A DNA stretch of 42,380 nt from Oscillospiraceae bacterium (GTDB lineage Bacteria > Bacillota > Clostridia > Oscillospirales > Oscillospiraceae): positions 1 through 42,380 of the forward strand of contig JAFSNA010000126.1 in the NCBI GenBank assembly GCA_017447645.1, read 5' to 3'. Under the pieces are notes generated by a model. It saw only the letters and a program-made list of their open reading frames with translations, had not been told where the DNA came from and searched no databases. The translations under genes were made by a program, and so were the position numbers. Shown here one piece after another: positions 24,241-32,344 of the stretch. Numbering within the stretch: the stretch's first letter is position 1; each line of letters starts with the position of its first letter.

Positions 24241-24280
24241 AAAAACACCGATACCGTGAAAACGGTATCGGTGTTTTTTT
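24241..24280. terminator. bidirectional intrinsic terminator
   Basis: ACACCGATACCGT (24245-24257) pairs perfectly with ACGGTATCGGTGT (24262-24274) around a GAAA tetraloop, with A-run and T-run flanks. It ends the ffh-rpsP-khpA operon and the convergent phosphate transporter gene. Confidence 0.94.
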
Positions 24281-24294
24281 GCTTTGAGACGTCC

Positions 24295-26055
24295 TCAGTC
24301 GATATTGTACTTCACGCGGAAACGCTTGTAATTCTCCTCGAAGGTCCCGGTGCGGATCAGCTTGATGCTGTCGATGTATTCATGCGTGTCAAAGAGGTCG
24401 TGCTCAAGCTCGATCATGGCCACGGCAATGTTGGAGCAATGGTCGCCCACGCGCTCGAAGTTCGTCAGCAGGTCGTTGAACACAAAGCCGTGCTGCAGAG
24501 TACAGATCCCCTGCTGCAGACGGTCGATATGGTGGTTGCGCATCAGGTCGCAGAGCGTGTCGATGACCTCCTCCAGCGGCTCGACCTGCAGGGCAAGCTC
24601 CATGTCGTCGCTCTCAAAGGCGCGCACGGCCATGTCCACGACCTCGGACACCGCGGCGCTGAGCACGCCTAGCTCGCGCACGGAGGCCTGGGAGAATTCA
24701 ATCTTCTTGTCGTACATCTCCTTCGCGCTCTCGGCCAGGTTGCGGGCGTGGTCGGAGATGCGCTCGAAGTCCGTGATGGCGTGGAGATACTTGTGCAGGG
24801 ATTCGTTCTGCTCGGGAGTCAGCTCCGTGGGCGTGATCTGCAGCAGGTAAGAGCCCAGCGCGTCCTCGTAGCGGTCGACCAGCTCCTCCGCGCCGCAGAC
24901 GCGCTCGTAGCCCTCCTCGCTGTAGTCGCCGCGCAGGACGATGGCGTCGATCAGGCTCTTCCTCGCGGTCTCGGCCATGTCGACGATGACCTTGTGGCTC
25001 TGCTCCAGGGCGAGCGTCGGGAAGCGGACAAAGCGCTCCTCCAGCGCGATGACGGGGCAGCTCTCCGTTTCGGATACGGCGGGCGCGCGGACCAGCCTGT
25101 CCGTGATCCTTTCGATCATGCCGATAAGCGGGGCGAGGGCAAAGACCGTCACCAGACGGAAGGCCGTGTTCATCGCCGCCACGTCGACGATGCCGACCGG
25201 CTTTGTGACAAAGGAGAAGGGATGGATCGCGTTGACCGCGTAAAAGACGCAGCCGCAGAAGAGGGCGCCGAGCACGTCGATCACCAGATGCGCGACGGCC
25301 GTGCGCACGCCGTTGACGTTGGCGCCCAGCGCGCCGATCAGCACGGGCAGCGCGCCGCCGACGGCAATGCCGAGCAGCAGGGGAAAGGCCTCGGCAAAGC
25401 TGAGAGCGTCGGTGAGCGAGAGGGCCTGCAGAATGCCGACCGCGGCGGCGGAGCTTTGTATGACGGCGGTGAAGACCGCGCCGACCACAAAGCCCAGCAG
25501 CGGGTTCGACAGGGAGATCATCAGGCTCAGAAAGCTTTCGCTGTAGCGCAGCGGCTCGACCGCGGCGCTCATCGTGCTCATACCGAGCATCAGGATCGCG
25601 AAGCCCATGAGGATGTCGCCCACATGGTGGCGCATCGAGTCCTTGGAGAACTTGCGCAGCACGATGCCGATCACGGCGATGATGCCGGTGATCGCCGCGG
25701 TGGACAGCAGCTCGACCCAGCCGCCGCCCCCGCCGAAGCTGGACAGGCAGATGATCCAGCCCGTGACGGAGCTGCCGAGGATGCTGCCGAGGATTACCGA
25801 GACCGCCTGGGCGAACTGCATGAGCCCGGAGTTGACAAAGCCCACGCACATGACGGACACGGCCGAGGACGACTGGACCACCGCGGTCACCAGCGTGCCG
25901 AGCAGAATGCCGCGCACACGATTGGAGGTCAGGCGAAAGAGCACCGTTTCAAGCCGGTTGCCCGCCACGAGGTTGAGCCCGTCGCCCATCAGCGTGATGC
26001 CGTATAAAAAGAAAGCGAGCCCCGCCAGAAGCGAGATCACATTCAGAATGCTCAT
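24295..26055 (-). CDS. Na/Pi cotransporter family protein with PhoU-like domain
   Basis: This 586-residue protein has an N-terminal transporter part of about nine hydrophobic segments containing the inverted Na/Pi repeat, each with a QSS motif (VVQSSSAVSV and VIQSSAAAVG). A cytoplasmic PhoU-like helical domain follows (about 360-565). Members of this PF02690 family move phosphate with sodium or regulate phosphate flux. The PhoU-type region suggests sensing of phosphate status without a neighbouring pst operon. GGAG precedes the ATG by seven bases, behind a TTGCTT-17-TATACT promoter. It is a single-gene unit. Confidence 0.93.
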   Translation of the reverse strand: MSILNVISLLAGLAFFLYGITLMGDGLNLVAGNRLETVLFRLTSNRVRGILLGTLVTAVVQSSSAVSVMCVGFVNSGLMQFAQAVSVILGSILGSSVTGWIICLSSFGGGGGWVELLSTAAITGIIAVIGIVLRKFSKDSMRHHVGDILMGFAILMLGMSTMSAAVEPLRYSESFLSLMISLSNPLLGFVVGAVFTAVIQSSAAAVGILQALSLTDALSFAEAFPLLLGIAVGGALPVLIGALGANVNGVRTAVAHLVIDVLGALFCGCVFYAVNAIHPFSFVTKPVGIVDVAAMNTAFRLVTVFALAPLIGMIERITDRLVRAPAVSETESCPVIALEERFVRFPTLALEQSHKVIVDMAETARKSLIDAIVLRGDYSEEGYERVCGAEELVDRYEDALGSYLLQITPTELTPEQNESLHKYLHAITDFERISDHARNLAESAKEMYDKKIEFSQASVRELGVLSAAVSEVVDMAVRAFESDDMELALQVEPLEEVIDTLCDLMRNHHIDRLQQGICTLQHGFVFNDLLTNFERVGDHCSNIAVAMIELEHDLFDTHEYIDSIKLIRTGTFEENYKRFRVKYNID

Positions 26056-26087
26056 ACTGTTTCTCCGTCATGAATGATAGCAACGAC

Positions 26088-26116
26088 AGTATAACCAAAA
26101 ATGCGGCAAAAAGCAA
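26088..26116 (-). promoter_or_regulatory. sigma-A promoter for the Na/Pi cotransporter gene
   Basis: On the minus strand, TTGCTT (26116-26111), 17 bp, TATACT (26093-26088). I see no clear PhoB-box-like direct repeats. Confidence 0.6.
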
Positions 26117-26185
26117 GCGCGCCCGCGGGGGATCCGGCGTTTTCGCCCAGCCGCCGCGTGAAAAAAACAAGCCCTCGGGGACGTG

Positions 26186-26217
26186 AAAAAAGCAAGCCCC
26201 GGCGGGCTTGCTTTTTC
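26186..26217. terminator. intrinsic terminator after cbiO
   Basis: AGCAAGCCC (26191-26199) pairs with GGGCTTGCT (26204-26212) around a four-base loop, with five A before and five T after. It ends the cbiM-cbiQ-cbiO operon on the minus strand just before the Na/Pi gene's promoter. Confidence 0.9.
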
Positions 26218-26219
26218 GT

Positions 26220-26942
<723 letters not shown>

Positions 26943-26947
26943 CTCTC

Positions 26948-27751
26948 TCACCTCACGATCATGCCGCCGAGCAGCTGTGCGATCTTCACATATCGCAGCA
27001 GCAGGAAGGCCAGGATGCAGCCGAGCATATACAGCGCGTCGCGCGTCCGGAAGGGCTTGATGTCGGCGTAATGGAAATGCTGGTGGTAGCCGCGCAGCAG
27101 CATGCTGGCATACAGCTCCTGCGCGCGGTCCATGCTGCGCAGCAGCAGCTGGCCGAGGAAGGAGCCCCAGGCCGAGATGTGGATCCCCTTCTGGCCCGGC
27201 GCGCGCAGATGGTAGGCCTCGGTCATGACGGCAAGCTCCTCTGTCATCACGCCGACATAGCGATAGGTCAGCAGCAGGAGCGTGACGAGCAGCTTCGGCA
27301 CATGCAGCTGCCGCAGCGCGGCGCAGAGATTGTCGATGGGCGTCGTCGCCATCAGGAGGAAGGAGGCCATCAGGCAGAAAAGGCCCTTGAGCATCAGCGT
27401 GAGCATCGACACCACGCCGCCCGTGACCGCGAGCGAGCCGAGCCGGAGCACGACCGTCCTGTCGAAGAAGGGGTTGAACAGGCCCACCGCCATCACCAGC
27501 GGCAACACGATGCGCAGCTTGTAAAAACAGCTGCGGACCTCGGTGGCGCTCAGCTGGAACAGCAGGATCGGCCAAAGCAGCATCGGGACGAGTCCGCTGA
27601 GGTCGTACTTGTCGAAGGAGAGCGTGACAAGGATGTATGCAATTGTGGCGATCAGCTTCGCCGCGGGGTGCAGCGCGTGGATCGGCGAGGAGCGCGCGGC
27701 GAGCTCGTCCATCTCGGAAAGCTCATGCAGCGCTTTTTGCATTTTGTTCAT
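26948..27751 (-). CDS. cbiQ: energy-coupling factor transmembrane protein CbiQ
   Basis: This 267-residue permease has about six hydrophobic segments and the family's cytoplasmic coupling region. The YHLRAPGQKGIH and SMDRAQELYASMLLRGY stretches each carry an Ala-Arg-Gly-type motif that contacts the ATPases. It couples CbiO to the substrate-specific CbiM. The ATG at 27751 has GAGAGAG seven bases upstream; a GTG at 27757 lies too close to that site. The gene is separated from cbiM by 226 bases full of hairpins, but only five bases separate it from cbiO. Confidence 0.92.
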   Translation of the reverse strand: MNKMQKALHELSEMDELAARSSPIHALHPAAKLIATIAYILVTLSFDKYDLSGLVPMLLWPILLFQLSATEVRSCFYKLRIVLPLVMAVGLFNPFFDRTVVLRLGSLAVTGGVVSMLTLMLKGLFCLMASFLLMATTPIDNLCAALRQLHVPKLLVTLLLLTYRYVGVMTEELAVMTEAYHLRAPGQKGIHISAWGSFLGQLLLRSMDRAQELYASMLLRGYHQHFHYADIKPFRTRDALYMLGCILAFLLLRYVKIAQLLGGMIVR

Positions 27752-27780
27752 GGGCACACTCTCTCGGAAAGCGAAATAAA

Positions 27781-27959
27781 GGGGCGTCAGAAGACGCCCC
27801 TGTTAAGCCGAAAGCGGCTCGACGGGGAAAAACGACAGCCTTCCGGGCTATCGTTTTCGATATAACGGAACGTGAAGAGGGGACTCCCATCCCCTCTTCA
27901 CGTTCTCTCCGTGCCGGTCGAAGATTTTTAAGCGTGTCCCGCCCACTATGCGGGACGCT
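27781..27959 (-). promoter_or_regulatory. five-hairpin intercistronic region between cbiM and cbiQ
   Basis: In transcript order, five hairpins can be drawn: AGCG-TCCCGC against GCGGGA-CGCT with a two-base bulge (27959-27931); a perfect 15-bp stem (27905-27891 with 27882-27868); AACGATAGCC with GGCTGTCGTT followed by five U (27855-27831), an intrinsic terminator by design; a five-bp stem (27819-27806); and GGGGCGTC with GACGCCCC followed by UUUAUUU (27800-27781), a second terminator-like hairpin 30 bases before the cbiQ ATG. It may attenuate the transporter genes, or carry a metal- or cofactor-sensing RNA. I find no cobalamin-riboswitch B12 box. Confidence 0.6.
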
Positions 27960-27977
27960 CGACTGCCGTTCGGAAGG

Positions 27978-29030
27978 TCAGGTCTCGGTTTTCTTTTTGC
28001 GGAAGAAGCCGCCGGCGAGGCAGATGAGGACCGCCACGCCCGCTACCATCACGGAGCCGACGATGCCGGAGACCGTGGTGCCCACGGGCGTATCGCTGTC
28101 CTTGAAGGCGTAGTCCGGCAGGAAGGAGGTCTTTTCCTGGATCGCGCCGGCCGTATCGGCCGCGGCGCTCTCGACGCCGTAGGCCTCCTCGTCCAGACCC
28201 ATGTTCTCGGCATAGCCCTCCTCGGCGTTGCCGAAGAGCGCCCATTCGAGACCGTCCGGATTGGAGCTGGCCAGCAGGCTCAGTCCTCCGCCGACAACGA
28301 GCACCACGACCGCGAGGATCGCGACGACCGCCTTGAGCGAGCGCCTGGAGCTCTCGCCCTCGACCTTTTCGACGCCCTGCAGCAGCTCGGGCCGGGACTC
28401 AAAGACAAAGAGCAGCACGGCCAAGGTGATCAGGCCCTCGACCAGGCCGATGGCCAGATGGATGGGCTGCATCAGCGCGACAAAGGCGCCGAAGGGCAGC
28501 TCGGTGATGCCGGAGAGGCTGGTCTCCAGCACGACGGAGAAGGCGCCGAGCTGCAGCGTGACGATGCAGCCGATGATCGACGCGGCGACGATGCGCGCAC
28601 GCTGCGCGCCCTGGCCCTCGCCGAACCACTTGCTTCTCATGATCGGGCGCCAGATCAGGAAGTATCCGACGAAGCAGCCGTAGAACGCCATGTTCCAGAC
28701 GTTCGCGCCCAAAGCCATCAGGCCGCCGTCGGCGAAGAAGAGACATTGGATCGCCAGGATCACGATCATCGACAGGAAGCCCGCATAGGGGCCGAGCAGC
28801 GCACTGAGCAGCATGCCGCCGCACATGTGACCCGAAGAGCCCGTCCCGGGGATCGTGTAGTTGATCATCTGGCCCGCAAAGACCAGCGCGGCCGTAACGG
28901 CCATGACGGGCAGCTTCTGCGGCTCGTCGTCTTTTCTGAGCTTGTGGATCGAAACGCCGGCCGCGGTGCCGGACGCCACGTACATCGTCGCGGCTACGGC
29001 GGGGGCCAGCAGGGCGTCTGCCATATGCAT
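27978..29030 (-). CDS. cbiM: CbiM-type metal-binding membrane component fused to a PDGLE/CbiN-like domain
   Basis: This 350-residue substrate-binding component of a Co2+ or Ni2+ ECF transporter begins MHMADALL, the conserved N-terminus in which Met1 and His2 help bind the metal. It also has the GHMCGGMLLSALLGP loop. After about residue 240 comes a second unit with a membrane helix, SSNPDGLEWAL (the PDGLE motif), a long extracytoplasmic loop and a last helix. This is a CbiN/NikN-like module fused in frame. GAGGTG precedes the ATG at 29030. It is the first gene of the cbiM-cbiQ-cbiO operon; cobalt and nickel cannot be told apart from sequence. Confidence 0.92.
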   Translation of the reverse strand: MHMADALLAPAVAATMYVASGTAAGVSIHKLRKDDEPQKLPVMAVTAALVFAGQMINYTIPGTGSSGHMCGGMLLSALLGPYAGFLSMIVILAIQCLFFADGGLMALGANVWNMAFYGCFVGYFLIWRPIMRSKWFGEGQGAQRARIVAASIIGCIVTLQLGAFSVVLETSLSGITELPFGAFVALMQPIHLAIGLVEGLITLAVLLFVFESRPELLQGVEKVEGESSRRSLKAVVAILAVVVLVVGGGLSLLASSNPDGLEWALFGNAEEGYAENMGLDEEAYGVESAAADTAGAIQEKTSFLPDYAFKDSDTPVGTTVSGIVGSVMVAGVAVLICLAGGFFRKKKTET

Positions 29031-29062
29031 GAAAAGCACCTCTCTTTTTTCCGGATGCTCAC

Positions 29063-29091
29063 AGTATAAGGCCGCCTTTTCCCGCCCGCAA
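29063..29091 (-). promoter_or_regulatory. sigma-A promoter for the cbiMQO operon
   Basis: On the minus strand, TTGCGG (29091-29086), 17 bp, TATACT (29068-29063). The leader to the cbiM ATG is only about 25 bases, too short for a riboswitch upstream of cbiM itself. Confidence 0.65.
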
Positions 29092-29156
29092 GCCCCCCGG
29101 GGGGATAGTTTTTCGCGTTTTTCCGCTTTTGCGGCGCCCACGCGGGCGGTCCGTCT

Positions 29157-30725
29157 TTACGCTTTCCCCTTCGCGAACATGCCGCGCAGGACCGCGGCGG
29201 GGACGCTCTGACTCTGCGGGCGGTACTCCTCGCCGCCGAGGATCAGTTTTTCCACGCGCAGCTCGCACAGCCGCTCCTGCGGCGTCGTATAGGGATCCTG
29301 CGAGAGGATCGCCATGTCCGCGATCTTTCCCGTCTCGAGCGAGCCGCGCTCGCCCTCGTCGAAGCTCGTCCGGTAGCCGTTGTAGGTGGCCATGCGCAGC
29401 GCCTTTCGGATCGAGACCCGCTGCGCGGGGTTGGAGTGGTTGACCGCCTTGTGCAGCCATACGATCGGGTCGGGCGAGGTGCAGGGCGCGTCGCTGCCGA
29501 AGGAGACCACGCAGCCGAGCTCGTCGAAGTCCTTTACGGGGTTGAGCGCTGCGTTGCGCTCCCGGCCGAGCAGGACCTCCGTGTACTCCGGCGGCTCCTG
29601 CCGCCAGTTGTCGAAGGCGATCTGCATCGGAAGCTGGATGCCGTAGTCGCGGCAGATCGCCATGCCCTCGGCCGTCGGGAGACAGGCGTGGATGATGCCG
29701 TGGCGGTGATCGCTGCGCGGATGCTCGTCCAGCGCCGCCTTGAGCGCGCGGGCCGCCTGGTCGAAGGCGCGGTCGCCGATGGCGTGCATCTCGATCTGCA
29801 GTCCGGCGCGGTTCGCTTTCCTGCAGAAATCCGTGACCTGTTCATCCGTATAGTAGAGCACGCCGCTGTTCGACGGATCGAGCGCATAGGGCTCGCGCAT
29901 CGCGGCGTCCTGCGAGCCGAAGCAGCCGTCGAGCGCGCAGGCGAAGCAGCCGCCGATCCTCGGAAGGCCCCGGCGCAGCGCGGTCTTCGGGTCCATGGAC
30001 TGGGCAAAGACGCGCAGCTGCAGTCCGCTCTGGACGCTGCGGGCAAACCAGGTCTCCATGGAGATGTCCAGATCCAGCGGGAAGCCCACGCCGCTGACCG
30101 TGTGGATCAGCCCGATCCCCTTCGAGGCCTCGTAGTCCGCGGCGAGCTGCATGTCGCGCAGCAGCTCGAGCGGTGAGATCGAATTCGTGATGAAATCCGA
30201 GACCGCGAAAAAGGCCTCCTGGTTCATCTCGCCCGTGTCCGGATGCCAGCCGCGCAGAGAGGCGAGCTTTTTCGGCAGCTTTTCCAGCAGCGCCGTGTTG
30301 ACCACGCAGGCGTGCCCGTCGTATTTGACGAGAAAGAGCGGCTTGCCGTGCGTAACGCCGTCGAGCTCCGTCCGGCTGACCAGGCGGCGCTCTTTCACCG
30401 AATAGGGCGAGGCGCCGAAGGCGATCAGCGTCTTGTTCGGGCAGTCGGCCGCAAAGCGGTCGACCATCGAGAGGATCTCGTCGTTCGACTCGGCCTCCAT
30501 GACGTTCAGCCCCGCGTTGAAGGCCGAGAAGGAGGCGAAATGCTGGTGGGTGTCGGCAAAGGGCGGGATCAGCGCCCGCTCGCCCAGCGCGACGCGCGGC
30601 GCGGCGGCGTATCGCTCCGGCAGCTCGTCGCCGACGAAGGCGATCCTGCCGCCGTCCTCGACAAGATAACGGAACACCTCGTCGCGCGCGTTGACACTGA
30701 GGATCCTGCCTTCGTAGACCTTCAT
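29157..30725 (-). CDS. amidohydrolase family protein (YtcJ-like)
   Basis: This 522-residue metal-dependent hydrolase of the PF07969 group has the N-terminal metal motif DTHQHF, the MHAIGDRAFDQAARAL segment, a HGIIHACLP histidine segment and a C-terminal GSDAPCTSPDP aspartate motif. These are the metal-binding landmarks of the amidohydrolase superfamily. Substrates of YtcJ-like enzymes are mostly unknown amides or formamides. The ATG at 30725 forms an ATGA overlap with the YwaF-like gene's stop and has AGGAGA upstream, so the two are translationally coupled. No transporter or regulator beside it suggests a substrate. Confidence 0.9.
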   Translation of the reverse strand: MKVYEGRILSVNARDEVFRYLVEDGGRIAFVGDELPERYAAAPRVALGERALIPPFADTHQHFASFSAFNAGLNVMEAESNDEILSMVDRFAADCPNKTLIAFGASPYSVKERRLVSRTELDGVTHGKPLFLVKYDGHACVVNTALLEKLPKKLASLRGWHPDTGEMNQEAFFAVSDFITNSISPLELLRDMQLAADYEASKGIGLIHTVSGVGFPLDLDISMETWFARSVQSGLQLRVFAQSMDPKTALRRGLPRIGGCFACALDGCFGSQDAAMREPYALDPSNSGVLYYTDEQVTDFCRKANRAGLQIEMHAIGDRAFDQAARALKAALDEHPRSDHRHGIIHACLPTAEGMAICRDYGIQLPMQIAFDNWRQEPPEYTEVLLGRERNAALNPVKDFDELGCVVSFGSDAPCTSPDPIVWLHKAVNHSNPAQRVSIRKALRMATYNGYRTSFDEGERGSLETGKIADMAILSQDPYTTPQERLCELRVEKLILGGEEYRPQSQSVPAAVLRGMFAKGKA

Positions 30726-31519
30726 GCCCGGATCTCCTCTTTCCGCTCCCGCTTTGCCTTTACGCGGTCGGCGACCGCAAAGGGCGTCGTGACGAGCGCC
30801 ATATAGGGCACGAGGATCAGCAGCGCCGGGATCAGATACAGGAAGGGCACGGGGATCCACTTGTAGAAGATCTCCAGCAGGAAATTCCCCTCGGTCTCGA
30901 CCGAGAAGAAGTAATTGGCCTTGGGGTGCAGGCCGCTCCAGCGCAGGAGCATGTTCACGCCGAAGATCGCGAGCGCGATCAGGAGGGCGGCCAGCACCGT
31001 GCGGGGCAGGTCGCGGAACTTCGGGCGGTAGAGGCCGAAGCATACGATGGCGAGACCCTCGATCACGATCATGAAATGCGTGCCGTAGTAGCCGATCATG
31101 CGCGGCAGCAGCAGCGAATAGCCGTCGAAGCCGTTGCCGGGCATCACAAGCGCCATCAGCGCGCCGAGCGGCGCGACAAAGAAGCAGAAGCTCAGCAGCG
31201 GACGGCTCCTGCGCAGCACGGCGATGGGGATGAGCATCATGTTGATGTTGCACAGATGCAGCGGCAGCTCGCCCCACCAGTTGAAGCCGCCCATGTTGGC
31301 CGTGATCCGATCATAGTCCGCGTCGATCGAAATATAGTATTTGTAGACGAAGAAGCCGAAGAAGGTCACGAGGCAGGCGGTGACGAGCACCGCGCGCCTG
31401 GCCTTGTCGCTCTTGCCGCGCAGCAGCAGGCTCGCGATGACGAGCAGCGCGAGGAAGGCCGCGAACACGATGAGAAAGAGCGTGTTGAAGGGGCGCATGA
31501 TCCAGAAGTCGTTCTGCAT
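30722..31519 (-). CDS. YwaF/TMEM164-family membrane protein
   Basis: This 265-residue protein has about seven predicted membrane helices. The ELPLHLCNINMMLIPIA segment is the hallmark of the YwaF family, related to eukaryotic TMEM164 acyltransferase-like proteins. Function in bacteria is unproven; lipid remodelling is a guess from the eukaryotic relative. GGGAGG lies eight bases before the ATG. It starts 52 bases after the cyclophilin gene and overlaps the amidohydrolase start, making a probable three-gene transcript. Confidence 0.85.
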   Translation of the reverse strand: MQNDFWIMRPFNTLFLIVFAAFLALLVIASLLLRGKSDKARRAVLVTACLVTFFGFFVYKYYISIDADYDRITANMGGFNWWGELPLHLCNINMMLIPIAVLRRSRPLLSFCFFVAPLGALMALVMPGNGFDGYSLLLPRMIGYYGTHFMIVIEGLAIVCFGLYRPKFRDLPRTVLAALLIALAIFGVNMLLRWSGLHPKANYFFSVETEGNFLLEIFYKWIPVPFLYLIPALLILVPYMALVTTPFAVADRVKAKRERKEEIRA

Positions 31520-31571
31520 GATGGTATCCTCCCGGTAAAGGGTATGATTTCTTTTGGTGCGGAAGAAGCTC

Positions 31572-32213
31572 TCAGTCGGTGATCACGATGCTCTCGATCA
31601 CGGGCTGCCGCTCGGACGGGATCGTGCCGTTGTTGTCGATGGGGCGGGCGTCCTTCGCGATCTGCTCGACGATCTCCATGCCCTCGGTCACATGGCCGAA
31701 GGCGGCGTAGCCGCCGTCGAGGAAGGTCGCGTCCGCGACGGTGATGAAGAACTGGGAGCTGGCGCTGTTCGGGTCCTTCGCGCGCGCCATCGAGATCACG
31801 CCCTTGACGTGGCTGATGGGGTTGTCCACGCCGTTCTGCGCGAACTCTCCCTTGATTTTCTCCTCCGAGCCGCCCATGCCCGTGCCCGTCGGATCGCCGC
31901 CCTGGATCATGAAGCCGTCCATGATGCGGTGGAAGGTCAGCCCGTCGTAAAAGCCCGCCTGCGCGAGCCTGCAGAAGTTCTCCACGGTGATCGGCGCGGC
32001 GGAAGCGTCGAGCTCCAGCTTCACGGTGCCGTAATCACGGATCGTGATCTCCGCATGGCGCAGCCCCCCGTTCTCCGCCGTTTCGGCGCTGTTTTCCGAT
32101 CCCGCATCGGGGCTCGCCGGCTCCGCCGCAGGCGCCGGGGAGGCCTGCTGTCCGCAGGCACAGAGACACAGCGCGAGCGCCAGGACCAACAGATAGCAAA
32201 GGCCTTTTCTCAT
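31572..32213 (-). CDS. peptidyl-prolyl cis-trans isomerase, cyclophilin type, lipoprotein
   Basis: This 213-residue protein starts with a lipoprotein signal peptide (Lys3, hydrophobic core, lipobox LCAC with Cys20). A Pro/Ala/Ser-rich linker follows, then a cyclophilin domain from about residue 55 (FHRIMDGFMIQGGDPTGTG; SSQFFITVAD; AFGHVTEGM). The Arg of FHR and the QFF segment are key active-site features. It should be a membrane-anchored isomerase that helps exported proteins fold. It has its own TTGCAC-17-TATACT promoter directly downstream of a terminator hairpin. Lgt, encoded at 11149, would lipidate it. Confidence 0.94.
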   Translation of the reverse strand: MRKGLCYLLVLALALCLCACGQQASPAPAAEPASPDAGSENSAETAENGGLRHAEITIRDYGTVKLELDASAAPITVENFCRLAQAGFYDGLTFHRIMDGFMIQGGDPTGTGMGGSEEKIKGEFAQNGVDNPISHVKGVISMARAKDPNSASSQFFITVADATFLDGGYAAFGHVTEGMEIVEQIAKDARPIDNNGTIPSERQPVIESIVITD

Positions 32214-32241
32214 ATTCCGATCCCCTTTCCCGTTTTCTCAC

Positions 32242-32270
32242 AGTATACGCTCTTTTGCGGCCAAGTGCAA
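32242..32270 (-). promoter_or_regulatory. sigma-A promoter for the cyclophilin gene
   Basis: On the minus strand, TTGCAC (32270-32265), 17 bp, TATACT (32247-32242). The -35 box touches the PAP2-side hairpin at 32271-32300. Confidence 0.65.
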
Positions 32271-32300
32271 GGGAGCGGCGGGCAAGAGTCCGCCGCTCCC
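32271..32300 (-). terminator. hairpin after the PAP2 phosphatase gene
   Basis: GGGAGCGGCGG (32271-32281) pairs with CCGCCGCTCCC (32290-32300), an 11-bp perfect stem with an eight-base loop. The T-run after it on the minus strand is poor (TTGCACTT) and doubles as the next promoter's -35 box. Confidence 0.7.
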
Positions 32301-32344
32301 GTTTCGTCAGGCTTGTTTTTGCTCCGGGGAAGGCGCGCGGGCGC

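Noticed and set aside
27781..27959. Cobalamin riboswitch between cbiM and cbiQ
   Set aside because: No B12-box-like sequence is present and the hairpins do not follow the known cobalamin architecture; kept only as an unassigned structured region.
29093..29104. Perfect C6G6 palindrome as a terminator of the amidohydrolase operon
   Set aside because: It lacks a loop and has no T-run on the minus strand, and it lies just upstream of the cbiM promoter; too little to call.
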